Of a stretch of 20,594 nucleotides of DNA, positions 6,982-14,743 are shown piece after piece. The notes under the pieces are model-generated. The model was given only the letters and a program-made list of their open reading frames with translations, made no database searches and was not told the origin of the DNA. Position numbers and translations under genes: made by a program. The DNA is taken from contig CAKOVP010000025.1 of the NCBI GenBank assembly GCA_934122035.1, positions 1-20,594 on the forward strand, in the 5' to 3' direction. Position 1 is the first letter of the stretch, and every line of letters starts with the position of its first letter. The DNA is from an uncultured Clostridia bacterium. Lineage in GTDB: Bacteria; Bacillota; Clostridia; TANB77; CAG-508.

Positions 6982-8154
6982 ATGCAAAAATATGAACCAA
7001 TAGGCTTAAAAACTATGGACGGCAAAGAAATAATGACATATACAAAAGAATATTATTTTACATATGTTAAAGAAAGAATGGAAAAGGCAGCAGAAATATA
7101 TGAGCAAATGCTTATAGATGAAGCTCGAGAAAAAGAAATAAAAAGGCAAGAAAGAAAACGTAGAAAACAAATAGCAAATAACAATAAAACCCCTAAATTT
7201 ATGTATGTGTATGAAGATGAAGAACCATATGTAAGAATAGTATCAATTAACAAAAAACACGATAAGTTATTTAAAGAATTGTTATCAAATAAAACAGAAG
7301 CAGTAAAGTTTTTAAAAGTACATTTAAATTTAGACTTAACAGAAAATGACATAGAAAAATACGAAAAAGAATTTAGGACAAGTGTGTTTGGAAGTATAGA
7401 AGCAGATATAGTGTACAAAATGAAATACAGAGATTATTTTATACTAATAGAGCATCAGTCCACTATTGATGATAAAATGGCATATAGAATACTAAATTAT
7501 AAGGTAGCAATAATAAATTCAGCAATAGATTTAAAAAGAATGAAAGATAAAGACTATAAAATACCAAAAGTATTGGCTGTAGTTTTATATACTGGTAATA
7601 AAAAATGGAATACAAAAGAACTTAAAGATATAGAAGAAAAGCTAGAAAATTTTATAGAACCAAAAGGCGATTACAAATTAATAGATGTAAATAATTTTAA
7701 TAGAGAAGAATTAATAGAAGATGAGCTAATAACATCAAAAGCAATGTTAATAGAAAGTTCAAAAGGACAAGAAGAATTATATAAAAACATAAATGATATA
7801 ATAGAAAACCAAAGCAAAAATAAAGAAAATAATGAGGAAGAAAGTAAACAATTAGAAGATTTAATAAAATATGAATTAATAGGAACCAAAAATGAAAATA
7901 TGATAAAAGAATTTATAGAAAAAATAAAGAATGAAAAAGGAGGAAAAGAGACTATGACAAATGCATCAAGAATAATAAACAGAGAAATGAGGAAAAATAG
8001 GGCCGAAGGAAGAGCAGAAGGAATTAAAATAGGTGAATCAAAGGGAATTTCTCAGGGAATTGCTATGATGGCCAGAAAGTTAAAAAATAAGATGAGCATT
8101 GAAGAAATAAAAGAACTTACTGGGTTAAGCGAAGAGAAAATACAAAGCCTTTAA
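6982..8154 (+). CDS. Rpn-family / PD-(D/E)XK nuclease (PDDEXK_2 'transposase-like' protein)
   Basis: A 390-residue protein. The core at about 85-300 has the Rpn signature: HDKLFKELL (93-101), the PD-(D/E)XK acid in EADIVYK (D142), then FILIEHQS with E157-H-Q159 as the E-x-Q part of the active site, and AYRILNY (167-173). It should be a metal-dependent DNA endonuclease; E. coli relatives promote recombination and act in phage defence. Residues 30-70 form an unusual highly basic helix ending KEIKRQERKRRKQ. The C-terminal part (about 320-390) has EGRAEGIKIGESKG repeats and a small helical domain. An internal SD and ATG (M325) may give a short protein. The start at 6982 has GAGGTGA at ideal spacing. 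It is flanked by its own promoter and a terminator at 8361-8401. Confidence 0.85.
   Translation: MQKYEPIGLKTMDGKEIMTYTKEYYFTYVKERMEKAAEIYEQMLIDEAREKEIKRQERKRRKQIANNNKTPKFMYVYEDEEPYVRIVSINKKHDKLFKELLSNKTEAVKFLKVHLNLDLTENDIEKYEKEFRTSVFGSIEADIVYKMKYRDYFILIEHQSTIDDKMAYRILNYKVAIINSAIDLKRMKDKDYKIPKVLAVVLYTGNKKWNTKELKDIEEKLENFIEPKGDYKLIDVNNFNREELIEDELITSKAMLIESSKGQEELYKNINDIIENQSKNKENNEEESKQLEDLIKYELIGTKNENMIKEFIEKIKNEKGGKETMTNASRIINREMRKNRAEGRAEGIKIGESKGISQGIAMMARKLKNKMSIEEIKELTGLSEEKIQSL
7954..8154 (+). CDS. Putative intragenic short product of the Rpn gene (RpnS-type antitoxin candidate)
   Basis: Inside the Rpn gene, a perfect SD core AAAGGAGG (7936-7943) lies 10 bases before an in-frame ATG at 7954, the codon for M325. 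Translation from it gives a 66-residue protein, MTNASRIINREMRKNRAEGR and onward, ending in the KMSIEEIKELTGLSEEKIQSL helical region. For E. coli Rpn genes, short C-terminal proteins made from inside the gene are known to inhibit the full-length toxic nuclease. The SD is encoded as E-K-G-G-K-E, in a linker. Whether it is used here is an inference. Confidence 0.5.
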   Translation: MTNASRIINREMRKNRAEGRAEGIKIGESKGISQGIAMMARKLKNKMSIEEIKELTGLSEEKIQSL

Positions 8155-8360
8155 AAATTAATATATTTAATCTGGTAAAGAAGTATAGCTAAATTATTTT
8201 TTATTAGTATCGGAGGTTAAAGAAGATTATTCCGAAAAAAATATAATAAAGGAGCAAAACCTGAAACGGCCTAAATGTAGAAAGGAAAGTAATATAAACG
8301 TACTAATAATTAATAAATAAATATGAATAAAAATAATAAAATAAATAAGACACAAATCTA
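8155..8360 (+). other. Region after the Rpn gene; no intact gene
   Basis: This AT-rich stretch holds GGAGGTTA (about 8211-8218) and, 40 bases on, GCAAAACCTGAAA. The frame starting at the first GAG (EVKEDYSEKNIIKEQNLKR) stays open for about 35 codons but has no start codon. The same two words occur closer together after the RhuM pseudogene (2871-2901). It is either a shared decayed gene end or a chance likeness. Confidence 0.3.
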
Positions 8361-8401
8361 AAATATAATCGCTTTTATAAAAAAGGTGGTTATATTTTTT
8401 T
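8361..8401 (+). terminator. Intrinsic terminator downstream of the Rpn gene
   Basis: 8361-8372 (AAATATAATCGC) pairs with 8386-8397 through 12 bp including two G-T pairs, and a run of T continues to 8401. It separates the Rpn unit from the ABC transporter. Confidence 0.7.
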
Positions 8402-8456
8402 GAATAAAATAAATAGTTTAATACAAAGAAAATATATTTTTTACTTTTAATATCAC

Positions 8457-8486
8457 TTAAAAATACAAGTAAACATAAAATATAAT
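8457..8486 (+). promoter_or_regulatory. Probable promoter of the ABC transporter genes
   Basis: A perfect TATAAT (8481-8486) lies 25 bases before the TTG start, with a weak TTAAAA (8457-8462) 18 bases upstream. No TPP or other riboswitch is visible in the leader. Confidence 0.45.
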
Positions 8487-8511
8487 AAAACCATTAAATG
8501 GAGGGATAATT

Positions 8512-9288
8512 TTGGATAATATAGATGAAAAAAAGAAAATATTAAAAGTAAGGAATATTAGCAAAACATATCAGGCAAAAAATGGCGAAATTGAAGCATT
8601 AAAAAACATAAATTTTGAAGTTCAAGAAGGAGAGTTTGTAAGTATAATAGGACCAAGTGGATGTGGAAAATCCACGCTTTTATCAATTATAGCAAATTTA
8701 GAGTCAAAAACAAATGGAACAATATACATAGATGGAAAAATAGGATATATGTTGCAAAAAGATAACCTGTTAGAATGGAGAACTATATACAAAAATGTAC
8801 TATTAGGTTTAGAAATTCAAAAGTCATTAACAGAAGAAAATAAAGAATATGTAAATAAGCTATTAAAAAAATATGGTTTATACGAATTTAAAGATAAATA
8901 TCCAAACCAGCTTTCTGGAGGAATGAGACAAAGAGTTGCCTTAATTAGAACACTTGCAATTAGACCAAAGGTTTTACTATTAGACGAAGCTTTTTCAGCA
9001 TTAGATTATCAAACAAGGCTTATGGTAACAGAAGATATATACAAAATTTTGAAACAGGAAAATATAACAACAATAATGGTAACACACGATATATCTGAGG
9101 CAATTAGTATGTCTGATAGGGTAATTGTTTTAAGTAATAGACCTGCAACAGTAAAAACAATTTATAGAATAAACTTCGAAATGGAAAATAGAACTCCGCT
9201 AAACTGTAGAGAAAATCCAAAGTTTAGTAAATATTTTAATTTAATGTGGAGGGAGCTTGAAAAATATGATAAAGCAGCGCAAAAATAA
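8512..9288 (+). CDS. ABC transporter ATP-binding protein, SsuB/TauB/ThiZ type
   Basis: A 258-residue ATPase with Walker A GPSGCGKST (47-55), Q-loop at 82 (LQKDNLLEW), signature LSGGMRQR (134-141), Walker B LLLDE (D158, E159) and switch His192 (VTHD). The NLLEW Q-loop and short length fit the nitrate/sulfonate/taurine/thiamine-precursor family. It begins with TTG; this start is supported by GGAGGG (8500-8505) six bases upstream. Its end overlaps the permease gene by 23 bases, so the two are translationally coupled. With the permease and the NMT1-like binding protein it forms an importer. The substrate is uncertain: an organic sulfonate, a thiamine pyrimidine precursor or a related small molecule. 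Confidence 0.9.
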   Translation: MDNIDEKKKILKVRNISKTYQAKNGEIEALKNINFEVQEGEFVSIIGPSGCGKSTLLSIIANLESKTNGTIYIDGKIGYMLQKDNLLEWRTIYKNVLLGLEIQKSLTEENKEYVNKLLKKYGLYEFKDKYPNQLSGGMRQRVALIRTLAIRPKVLLLDEAFSALDYQTRLMVTEDIYKILKQENITTIMVTHDISEAISMSDRVIVLSNRPATVKTIYRINFEMENRTPLNCRENPKFSKYFNLMWRELEKYDKAAQK

Positions 9289-10084
9289 AATAGAAAAAAT
9301 TATTATGTCTGATGACAGAAAAAAATACTTAAAGAAAATTAAACTAAATAAAGCCGAAATTTTTATAACTCAAATATTAATAGTAATTGCATTTATTGCT
9401 ATATGGGAAATACTTGCAAGATTAGGAAAAATAGATAGTTTTATAACGAGTCAACCTTCAAGAATTGTAAAAACATTTTTAAATTTAACATCAAATGATT
9501 TATTAAGGCACTTAAAAATAACTTGTATAGAAACACTAGTAGGATTCTTACTTGGAACAACAATGGGAACAATAATTGCAATAATACTATGGTGGTCACC
9601 ATTTATTTCTAAAGTAGCTCAGCCATTTTTAGTAATATTAAATGCACTTCCAAAAGTAGCATTAGGACCAGTAATAATTATATGGGTTGGTGCAGGAATG
9701 CCAGCAATAATAGTTATGGCACTTGCAATATCACTAATTGTAACAATACTAGACATATTAAATGGATTAATAAATACAGATAAAGAAAAAATAAGAATGG
9801 CCCAAACCTTTAATGCAAATAAATTTCAAATACTAACAAAAGTAGTAATACCAGCAAACATTTCTACATTATTTAATACACTAAAAGTCAACATAGGACT
9901 TTCACTTGTAGGTGTAATATCTGGAGAATTTTTAGTATCTAAAGGAGGACTTGGCTACTTAATTGTATATGGAGGCCAAGTATTTAAACTAGACTTAGTA
10001 ATGACCAGCGTAATAATACTAGCAGTAGTTGCAGCACTAATGTATGAGACAATAGTATTACTAGAAAAGAAAGTTGTGAAATAG
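9266..10084 (+). CDS. ABC transporter permease, SsuC/ThiX type
   Basis: A 272-residue inner-membrane permease with about six helices and the cytoplasmic ATPase-contact (EAA-like) loop AQTFNANKFQILTKVVIPA. The family features LPKVALGPVIIIWVG and GEFLVSKGGLGYLI are characteristic of the nitrate/sulfonate/taurine permease family. The start is set at ATG 9266, because a TTG at 9257 lies directly against the SD (GGAGGGAG, 9248-9255). An N-terminal basic stretch of about 30 residues (KQRKNKIEK and DDRKKYLKKIK) precedes the first helix. It overlaps the ATPase gene. A palindromic element begins 37 bases after the stop and separates it from the binding-protein gene. Confidence 0.9.
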   Translation: MIKQRKNKIEKIIMSDDRKKYLKKIKLNKAEIFITQILIVIAFIAIWEILARLGKIDSFITSQPSRIVKTFLNLTSNDLLRHLKITCIETLVGFLLGTTMGTIIAIILWWSPFISKVAQPFLVILNALPKVALGPVIIIWVGAGMPAIIVMALAISLIVTILDILNGLINTDKEKIRMAQTFNANKFQILTKVVIPANISTLFNTLKVNIGLSLVGVISGEFLVSKGGLGYLIVYGGQVFKLDLVMTSVIILAVVAALMYETIVLLEKKVVK

Positions 10085-10120
10085 GCTTATAAATACTTTT
10101 AAAGCAATATGATGAATATA

Positions 10121-10249
10121 AAATAACACAATTGTAAAAAGAATATTCGTCGACGAAACATCTTCAAACTCATTATAAAATTATAAATCATCAATTTTAA
10201 ATGAGTTATTCGAGTTTCGTCTAGAATATTTTTTCCCAATGTGTTATTT
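10121..10249. repeat. 129-bp imperfect palindrome, MITE-like or long two-way terminator
   Basis: The whole stretch is an inverted repeat. Outer arms: AAATAACACAATTG (10121-10134) and CAATGTGTTATTT (10237-10249). Middle arms: 10140-10159 and 10214-10230, sharing AATATTC and GACGAAAC. Inner arms: ACTCATTATAAAATT (10168-10182) and AATTTTAAATGAGT (10193-10206). The loop is about 10 bases. AATATA stands on both sides (10115-10120 and 10252-10257), a possible target-site duplication although two bases intervene on the right. A run of T (10229-10234) follows the middle stem, so it could also terminate transcription. No coding capacity. Confidence 0.65.
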
Positions 10250-10277
10250 CTAATATAGCAGATATAAAATTATAAAA

Positions 10278-10307
10278 TTCACATAATTCCATTTTTCTTC
10301 ATAATAT
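10278..10307 (+). promoter_or_regulatory. Possible promoter of the binding-protein gene
   Basis: TTCACA (10278-10283), an 18-base spacer and TAATAT (10302-10307). It would give the binding-protein gene its own transcript, independent of the permease beyond the palindrome. A small hairpin (ATGGC/GCCAT, 10317-10330) lies between it and the SD. Confidence 0.4.
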
Positions 10308-10354
10308 ATTTTATAAATGGCAGAAGCCATAAAAAAGAAAGGAAGGAAAATTTT

Positions 10355-11368
10355 ATGAAGAAAATTATAGCAGGTGTTATAGCTGTAATACTTATTATAA
10401 TAATTGCATTTAGCATTTATTATTTCACGACACATAAAAAGCAAGAACAAGCAGAGCTAAAAACTATTCAATTAAACGAAGTTACAAGATCAGTATTTTA
10501 TGCCCCACAATATGCAGCAATTGCAAAAGGATTTTTTGAAGAAGAAGGTCTAAAACTAGAAATTACAACAGGTCAAGGAGCAGATAAAGTAATGACATCT
10601 ATTTTAGCAGGTCAAAGTGATATAGGACTATGTGGACCAGAAGCTGCAATATATGTTTATAATGAAGGAAAAGAAGACTATGTAGAAGTATTTGGTCAAT
10701 TAACAAAAAGGGATGGTTCATTCTTAGTTAGCAAAAACAAAACAAATAACTTCTCTTGGCAAGATTTAAAAGGAAAAACAGTAATACCAGGAAGAAAAGG
10801 TGGAGTTCCATATATGACATTGGAATATGTTATAAAACAAAATGGACTAAATCCACAAACAGACTTAACACTAGACGACAGTATTCAATTTGACTTAATG
10901 GCAGGAGCATTTGCTGGTGGAAATGCTGAATATGTTACATTATTTGAACCAACAGCATCAATGACAGAAGCAGAAGGAAAAGGATATGTAGTAGCGTCTG
11001 TTGGAGAAGCAGCAGGAGAAGTACCATATACTGCTTACTGTGCTAAGAAGAGCTATATAGAAAAAAATAGCGATGTAATAGAAGGATTTACAAGAGCAGT
11101 ATATAAGGGTCAAAAATGGGTAAAAGAACACTCTGCAAAAGAGGTAGCAGAAGCAATACAAAGCTATTTCCCAAGCACATCCGTAGAATCATTAGAAAAA
11201 TCAGTTCAAAGCTATAAAGACATAGACGCTTGGAACGAAACTCCAGTTTTATCTGAGGCTGCATTCGACAAACTACAATTAATAATGACAGAAGCGGGAG
11301 AACTAGAAACAAAAGCACCATATAGCAAAATAGTTAACAATTCATATGCAGAAAAAGTAATAAAATAG
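10355..11368 (+). CDS. ABC transporter substrate-binding protein, NMT1/THI5-like
   Basis: A 337-residue protein with an N-terminal membrane helix (about residues 4-26) and a periplasmic-binding-protein fold. It has family hallmarks: LNEVTRSVFYAPQYAAIAKGFFEEEGL (about 40-66), the TGQGADKVMTSILAGQSDIGLCGPE ligand loop, and DLKGKTVIPGRKGGVPYMTLEYVIKQNGL. It should capture a small solute at the cell surface and deliver it to the permease encoded upstream. Gram-positive members are usually lipoproteins, but no lipobox cysteine follows the helix here (FTTHKKQEQAE), so it is probably held by the uncleaved helix. The SD is AAAGGAAGG. The orthologous sets carry sulfonates, nitrate-like anions or thiamine precursors; the substrate cannot be chosen from sequence. 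Confidence 0.88.
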   Translation: MKKIIAGVIAVILIIIIAFSIYYFTTHKKQEQAELKTIQLNEVTRSVFYAPQYAAIAKGFFEEEGLKLEITTGQGADKVMTSILAGQSDIGLCGPEAAIYVYNEGKEDYVEVFGQLTKRDGSFLVSKNKTNNFSWQDLKGKTVIPGRKGGVPYMTLEYVIKQNGLNPQTDLTLDDSIQFDLMAGAFAGGNAEYVTLFEPTASMTEAEGKGYVVASVGEAAGEVPYTAYCAKKSYIEKNSDVIEGFTRAVYKGQKWVKEHSAKEVAEAIQSYFPSTSVESLEKSVQSYKDIDAWNETPVLSEAAFDKLQLIMTEAGELETKAPYSKIVNNSYAEKVIK

Positions 11369-11377
11369 AATAAAAGG

Positions 11378-11435
11378 TTTAAAAGCTCCAAAGTTTATGG
11401 TATAATAACAAATATCGTAAAAAGGAGCTTTTAAA
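11378..11435 (+). promoter_or_regulatory. 12-bp perfect inverted repeat enclosing a -10 box and the SD of the methyltransferase gene
   Basis: TTTAAAAGCTCC (11378-11389) and GGAGCTTTTAAA (11424-11435) are perfect complements. The right arm contains the SD (GGAG) and ends two bases before the ATG at 11438. Between them is TATAAT (11401-11406). TTTAAA (11378-11383), 17 bases upstream of it, could be its -35 and lies inside the left arm. Read-through RNA would carry both arms and could hide the SD; RNA begun at the internal promoter would carry only the right arm. Confidence 0.55.
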
Positions 11436-11437
11436 TA

Positions 11438-12379
11438 ATGGCAGGAATAACACAAATAAAAAGCAGACTACCAGAAAAATTTATAGAAAATTTATATGAT
11501 ATGTTCTCGCCAGGAACGGTTGATAACATATTAAGAGGCATAGCAGAAAAAAGATATACAACATTAAGAGTAAACAATTTAAAATATAATATACAAGACT
11601 TAATGAGATATTTTAAAGACATAAATATAAAATTTGAAAGAGTTTTATGGTATAAAGATGCTTTGGTAATAAAAAACGCAACAGAAAAAGACATACAAAA
11701 ATTAGAGATATACAAAGAAGGAAAAATATATTTACAAAGTTTACCAAGTATGGTTCCGCCACTCGTTCTAAACCCAAAAGAAGGAGAAAAAGTATTAGAC
11801 TTAACAGCAGCACCAGGTGGAAAAACAACACAAATGGCATCTATAATGAATGGAAAAGGCTACATTTTGGCAAATGAGTTAGACAAGCTTAGATGTGAAA
11901 GATTAAAATATAATGTAGAAATGCAAGGAGCAAACATTGTAGAAGTTATAAATGAAAGAGGGGAAAAGTTAGGAGAAAAATATCAAGAACAATTTGATAA
12001 AGTATTACTAGATGCACCTTGTAGCGGAGAAGGCAGATTTACAATTTATAATGTTCAAAGTTACAAGCAATGGTCAGAAAAAACAGTAAATGACCTAGCT
12101 AAATTACAAAAAAAGCTATTCGAAAGTGCGTATAAAGCCTTAAAGCCAGGCGGAACACTTTGCTATTCAACTTGTACCTTAAATAAAATAGAAAACGAAC
12201 AAATATTAGACTGGGCACTTGCAAACTTTAATTTAAAACAAGAAAAAATAGATTTGGAAATAAAACAAGCTGTACCAGGAAATAGCAAAGATTTAAATAA
12301 GAATGTAGAAAAATCATTAAGAATACTACCATCTAAAGAAATGGAAGGATTCTTTGTAGCAAAATTTACAAAAATATAA
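11438..12379 (+). CDS. RsmB/RsmF-type RNA (cytosine-5) methyltransferase
   Basis: A 313-residue NOL1/NOP2/Sun-type methyltransferase that puts a methyl group from SAM on C5 of a cytosine in rRNA or tRNA. Visible: SAM-binding LDLTAAPGGKTTQMA (APGGKT at 125-130), motif IV DAPCSGEGR (C195) and motif VI STCT with the catalytic Cys246. The N-terminal region (about 1-100) matches the usual RNA-binding pre-domain. It is shorter than RsmF-like enzymes of about 450 residues and lacks their C-terminal extension. The start has the SD GGAGC at good spacing. hslO follows after 15 bases, so both may be co-transcribed. The specific RNA target cannot be told. Confidence 0.88.
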   Translation: MAGITQIKSRLPEKFIENLYDMFSPGTVDNILRGIAEKRYTTLRVNNLKYNIQDLMRYFKDINIKFERVLWYKDALVIKNATEKDIQKLEIYKEGKIYLQSLPSMVPPLVLNPKEGEKVLDLTAAPGGKTTQMASIMNGKGYILANELDKLRCERLKYNVEMQGANIVEVINERGEKLGEKYQEQFDKVLLDAPCSGEGRFTIYNVQSYKQWSEKTVNDLAKLQKKLFESAYKALKPGGTLCYSTCTLNKIENEQILDWALANFNLKQEKIDLEIKQAVPGNSKDLNKNVEKSLRILPSKEMEGFFVAKFTKI

Positions 12380-12394
12380 GAAAGGAAAATAATA

Positions 12395-13267
12395 ATGGAA
12401 AATAGATTAATAGATTGTTTAGCTTATGAAGGCAAAGTAAGCATAAAATGCATATCTTCTACAAATATGGTAGAAGAGGCAAGAAGAGTACACGACTTAA
12501 GCCCAGTAGCATCTGCAGCACTTGGAAGACTACTTACAATAACAAGCATAATGGGATACGAAACAAAAACAGATAAAGGTTCTATAACAAACCAAATAAA
12601 AGGAAATGGACCACTTGGAATGCTTACAGCTGTTGCAGAATCAAATGGAAACGTAAAAGGCTATGTTGCAAATCCACAAGTAGACATACCGCTAAATAAA
12701 GAAAACGGTAAACTAGATGTTGGAACAGCAGTTGGAAAAGAAGGAATGTTATACATAATAAAAGATTTAGGAATGGGAAAACCATATTCTGGAATGACCC
12801 CAATTGTTAGCGGAGAAATAGCAGAAGACTTTACAAATTACTTTGCAACATCAGAGCAAACACCAAGTGTAATAGCATTAGGAGTTTTAGTAGATAAAAA
12901 CGGAATAAGAGCAGCAGGAGGCTATAAATTATCTTTAATGCCAGATGCAACAGAAGAAATAATAGAAAAAATAGAAGAAAGCTTAAAGAATATAGAACCA
13001 ATTAGCAAAATGCTGGACGAAAACAAAACTTTAGAGGAAATAGCAAAAACAGTTACAGGTGATGAAAACATAGAAGTACTAGAAGAAATACATCCAGAAT
13101 ATAAATGCAACTGTTCAAAAGAAAAATGCGAAAAAGGTCTAATTGCAATAGGAAAAGATGAATTAGAAACAATAATAAAAGAAGAAGAAAAAATAGAAAT
13201 AGTATGCAACTTCTGCAATAAAAAATATGAATTTACAAGAGAAGATCTTAAAAAATTAATAAAATAA
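12395..13267 (+). CDS. hslO: Redox-regulated chaperone Hsp33
   Basis: A 290-residue cytoplasmic chaperone that binds unfolded proteins under oxidative stress. The N-terminal domain has the family sequence RRVHDLSPVASAALGRLLT (31-49) and GNGPLGML. The C-terminal redox switch has all four zinc cysteines: C238-N-C240 and C271-N-F-C274. Length is normal. SD AAAGGAAAA precedes the ATG. It sits 15 bases after the RNA methyltransferase gene and before the tyrS promoter, so it closes a two-gene unit. Confidence 0.96.
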   Translation: MENRLIDCLAYEGKVSIKCISSTNMVEEARRVHDLSPVASAALGRLLTITSIMGYETKTDKGSITNQIKGNGPLGMLTAVAESNGNVKGYVANPQVDIPLNKENGKLDVGTAVGKEGMLYIIKDLGMGKPYSGMTPIVSGEIAEDFTNYFATSEQTPSVIALGVLVDKNGIRAAGGYKLSLMPDATEEIIEKIEESLKNIEPISKMLDENKTLEEIAKTVTGDENIEVLEEIHPEYKCNCSKEKCEKGLIAIGKDELETIIKEEEKIEIVCNFCNKKYEFTREDLKKLIK

Positions 13268-13273
13268 GAAATA

Positions 13274-13302
13274 TTGCTTTTTAAAGGAGCAAATGGTATA
13301 AT
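13274..13302 (+). promoter_or_regulatory. Promoter of tyrS
   Basis: TTGCTT (13274-13279), a 17-base spacer and a perfect TATAAT (13297-13302). The leader is only about 35 bases, too short for a T-box. Confidence 0.75.
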
Positions 13303-13342
13303 TTAACCGTTAAAATGTTTAATTATGGAAGGAATGATATAA

Positions 13343-14554
13343 ATGAATGTACTAGATACATTAGAGCAAAGAGGATATATAGAACAAATTACAGACGAAG
13401 AAAATTTAAGAAAGTTATTAGAAGAAAATAAATGTGTACCATTTTATATAGGATTCGATCCTACTGCAGACAGCTTACATGTAGGACATTTTGTTTCTAT
13501 GATGGTTGCTTCTTATATGCAAAAAGCAGGACATAGACCAATAATTTTAGTTGGTGGAGGAACAGTTACAATAGGTGATCCATCAGGCAAAACAGATATG
13601 AGAAGAATGATGTCAAGAGAAGAAATAAATCATAATGTTGAATGCTGTAAAAAACAACTCGAAAAATTTGTAAGCTTTGAGGGAGAAAATGCAGCAATAG
13701 TTGTAAACAATGCAGATTGGCTATTAAATTTAAAATATGTTGACTTTATGAGAGAGATTGGATCTTTATTTTCTGTAAATAGAATGCTTGCAGCAGACTG
13801 CTATAAAAACAGAATGGATACAGGACTTACATTTTTCGAAATGGGCTATATGCTAATGCAATCATATGACTTTTTACATTTATATAATGAATATGGCTGT
13901 AAACTAGAAATGGGTGGAAATGACCAATGGTCTAACATAATTGGTGGAGTAAACTTAATTAGAAAAGTTGGACATGATGATTCATTTGGTTTAACATTTA
14001 GACTTCTTACAACAAAAGAAGGAAAGAAAATGGGAAAAACAGAAAAAGGAGCATTATGGCTAGATGCAGAAAAAACATCACCATATGAATTTTATCAATA
14101 TTGGAGAAATATTGGAGATAGTGAAGTTGAAAATGTACTAAAAATGCTTACATTCTTACCAATAGAAAAAATAGAAGAACTTACACATGTAGAAGGCGAA
14201 AAAATAAATGAAGCTAAAAAAGTAGCTGCATACGAAATAACAAAACTAGTTCATGGTGAAGCTGCTGCCAATAAAGCACAAGAAGCTGCTACAGCATTGT
14301 TCGAAGGAGCAGGAAATACAGACAATATGCCTACAGTTCAAATAGAAGAAAATTCTTCTATATTAGATGCTATAATTTTAGCAGGTTTTGCAAGTTCTAA
14401 AGGACAAGCAAAAACACTAATTGCTCAAGGCGGAATAACATTAAACGATGAAAAAATAACAGATATTAGTTTAAAAATATCAAAAGAAATGTTAGAAAAA
14501 GAAGCAATTCTTAGAAAAGGTAAGAAAAGCTACTGTAAGCTACAAGAAAAATAA
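13343..14554 (+). CDS. tyrS: Tyrosine--tRNA ligase
   Basis: A 403-residue class I aminoacyl-tRNA synthetase that charges tRNA-Tyr. The HIGH motif reads HVGH (46-49) after FDPTADSL, KMSKS reads KMGKT (229-233), and GGNDQW (191-196) is part of the tyrosine pocket region. A C-terminal S4 RNA-binding domain (about 335-403) contains GFASSKGQAKTLIAQGGITLND. Length and motifs are of the TyrS1 type. It has its own promoter and terminator. Unlike many Firmicutes synthetase genes, it has no T-box leader. Confidence 0.97.
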   Translation: MNVLDTLEQRGYIEQITDEENLRKLLEENKCVPFYIGFDPTADSLHVGHFVSMMVASYMQKAGHRPIILVGGGTVTIGDPSGKTDMRRMMSREEINHNVECCKKQLEKFVSFEGENAAIVVNNADWLLNLKYVDFMREIGSLFSVNRMLAADCYKNRMDTGLTFFEMGYMLMQSYDFLHLYNEYGCKLEMGGNDQWSNIIGGVNLIRKVGHDDSFGLTFRLLTTKEGKKMGKTEKGALWLDAEKTSPYEFYQYWRNIGDSEVENVLKMLTFLPIEKIEELTHVEGEKINEAKKVAAYEITKLVHGEAAANKAQEAATALFEGAGNTDNMPTVQIEENSSILDAIILAGFASSKGQAKTLIAQGGITLNDEKITDISLKISKEMLEKEAILRKGKKSYCKLQEK

Positions 14555-14564
14555 TAAAACAATA

Positions 14565-14608
14565 AAAATCTCACATCTGTAACATTAGTAAGCCAGGTGT
14601 GGGATTTT
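14565..14608 (+). terminator. Intrinsic terminator of tyrS
   Basis: AAAATCTCACATCTG (14565-14579) pairs with CAGGTGTGGGATTTT (14594-14608), including two G-T pairs; the right arm ends in T. Confidence 0.85.
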
Positions 14609-14743
14609 ATACATAAATTACATTGCACAATTTGTTACTAAAATCCTTTATTGCTAAAAATAAGGTTCTTTACAATGATTTAGGTATACAGATTTATTTT
14701 AACTGTAATAATTAAATAAAAATAAGAAAGAAATGAGCTAAAA

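Noticed and set aside
8155..8511. A thiamine (TPP) or other riboswitch before the ABC transporter genes
   Set aside because: The TPP words CTGAGA and ACCTGATCTGG are missing; the AACCTGAAA present lies before a terminator and belongs to the Rpn side.
13267..13342. T-box leader for tyrS
   Set aside because: The promoter leaves only about 35 bases of leader, with no specifier stem or T-box word.
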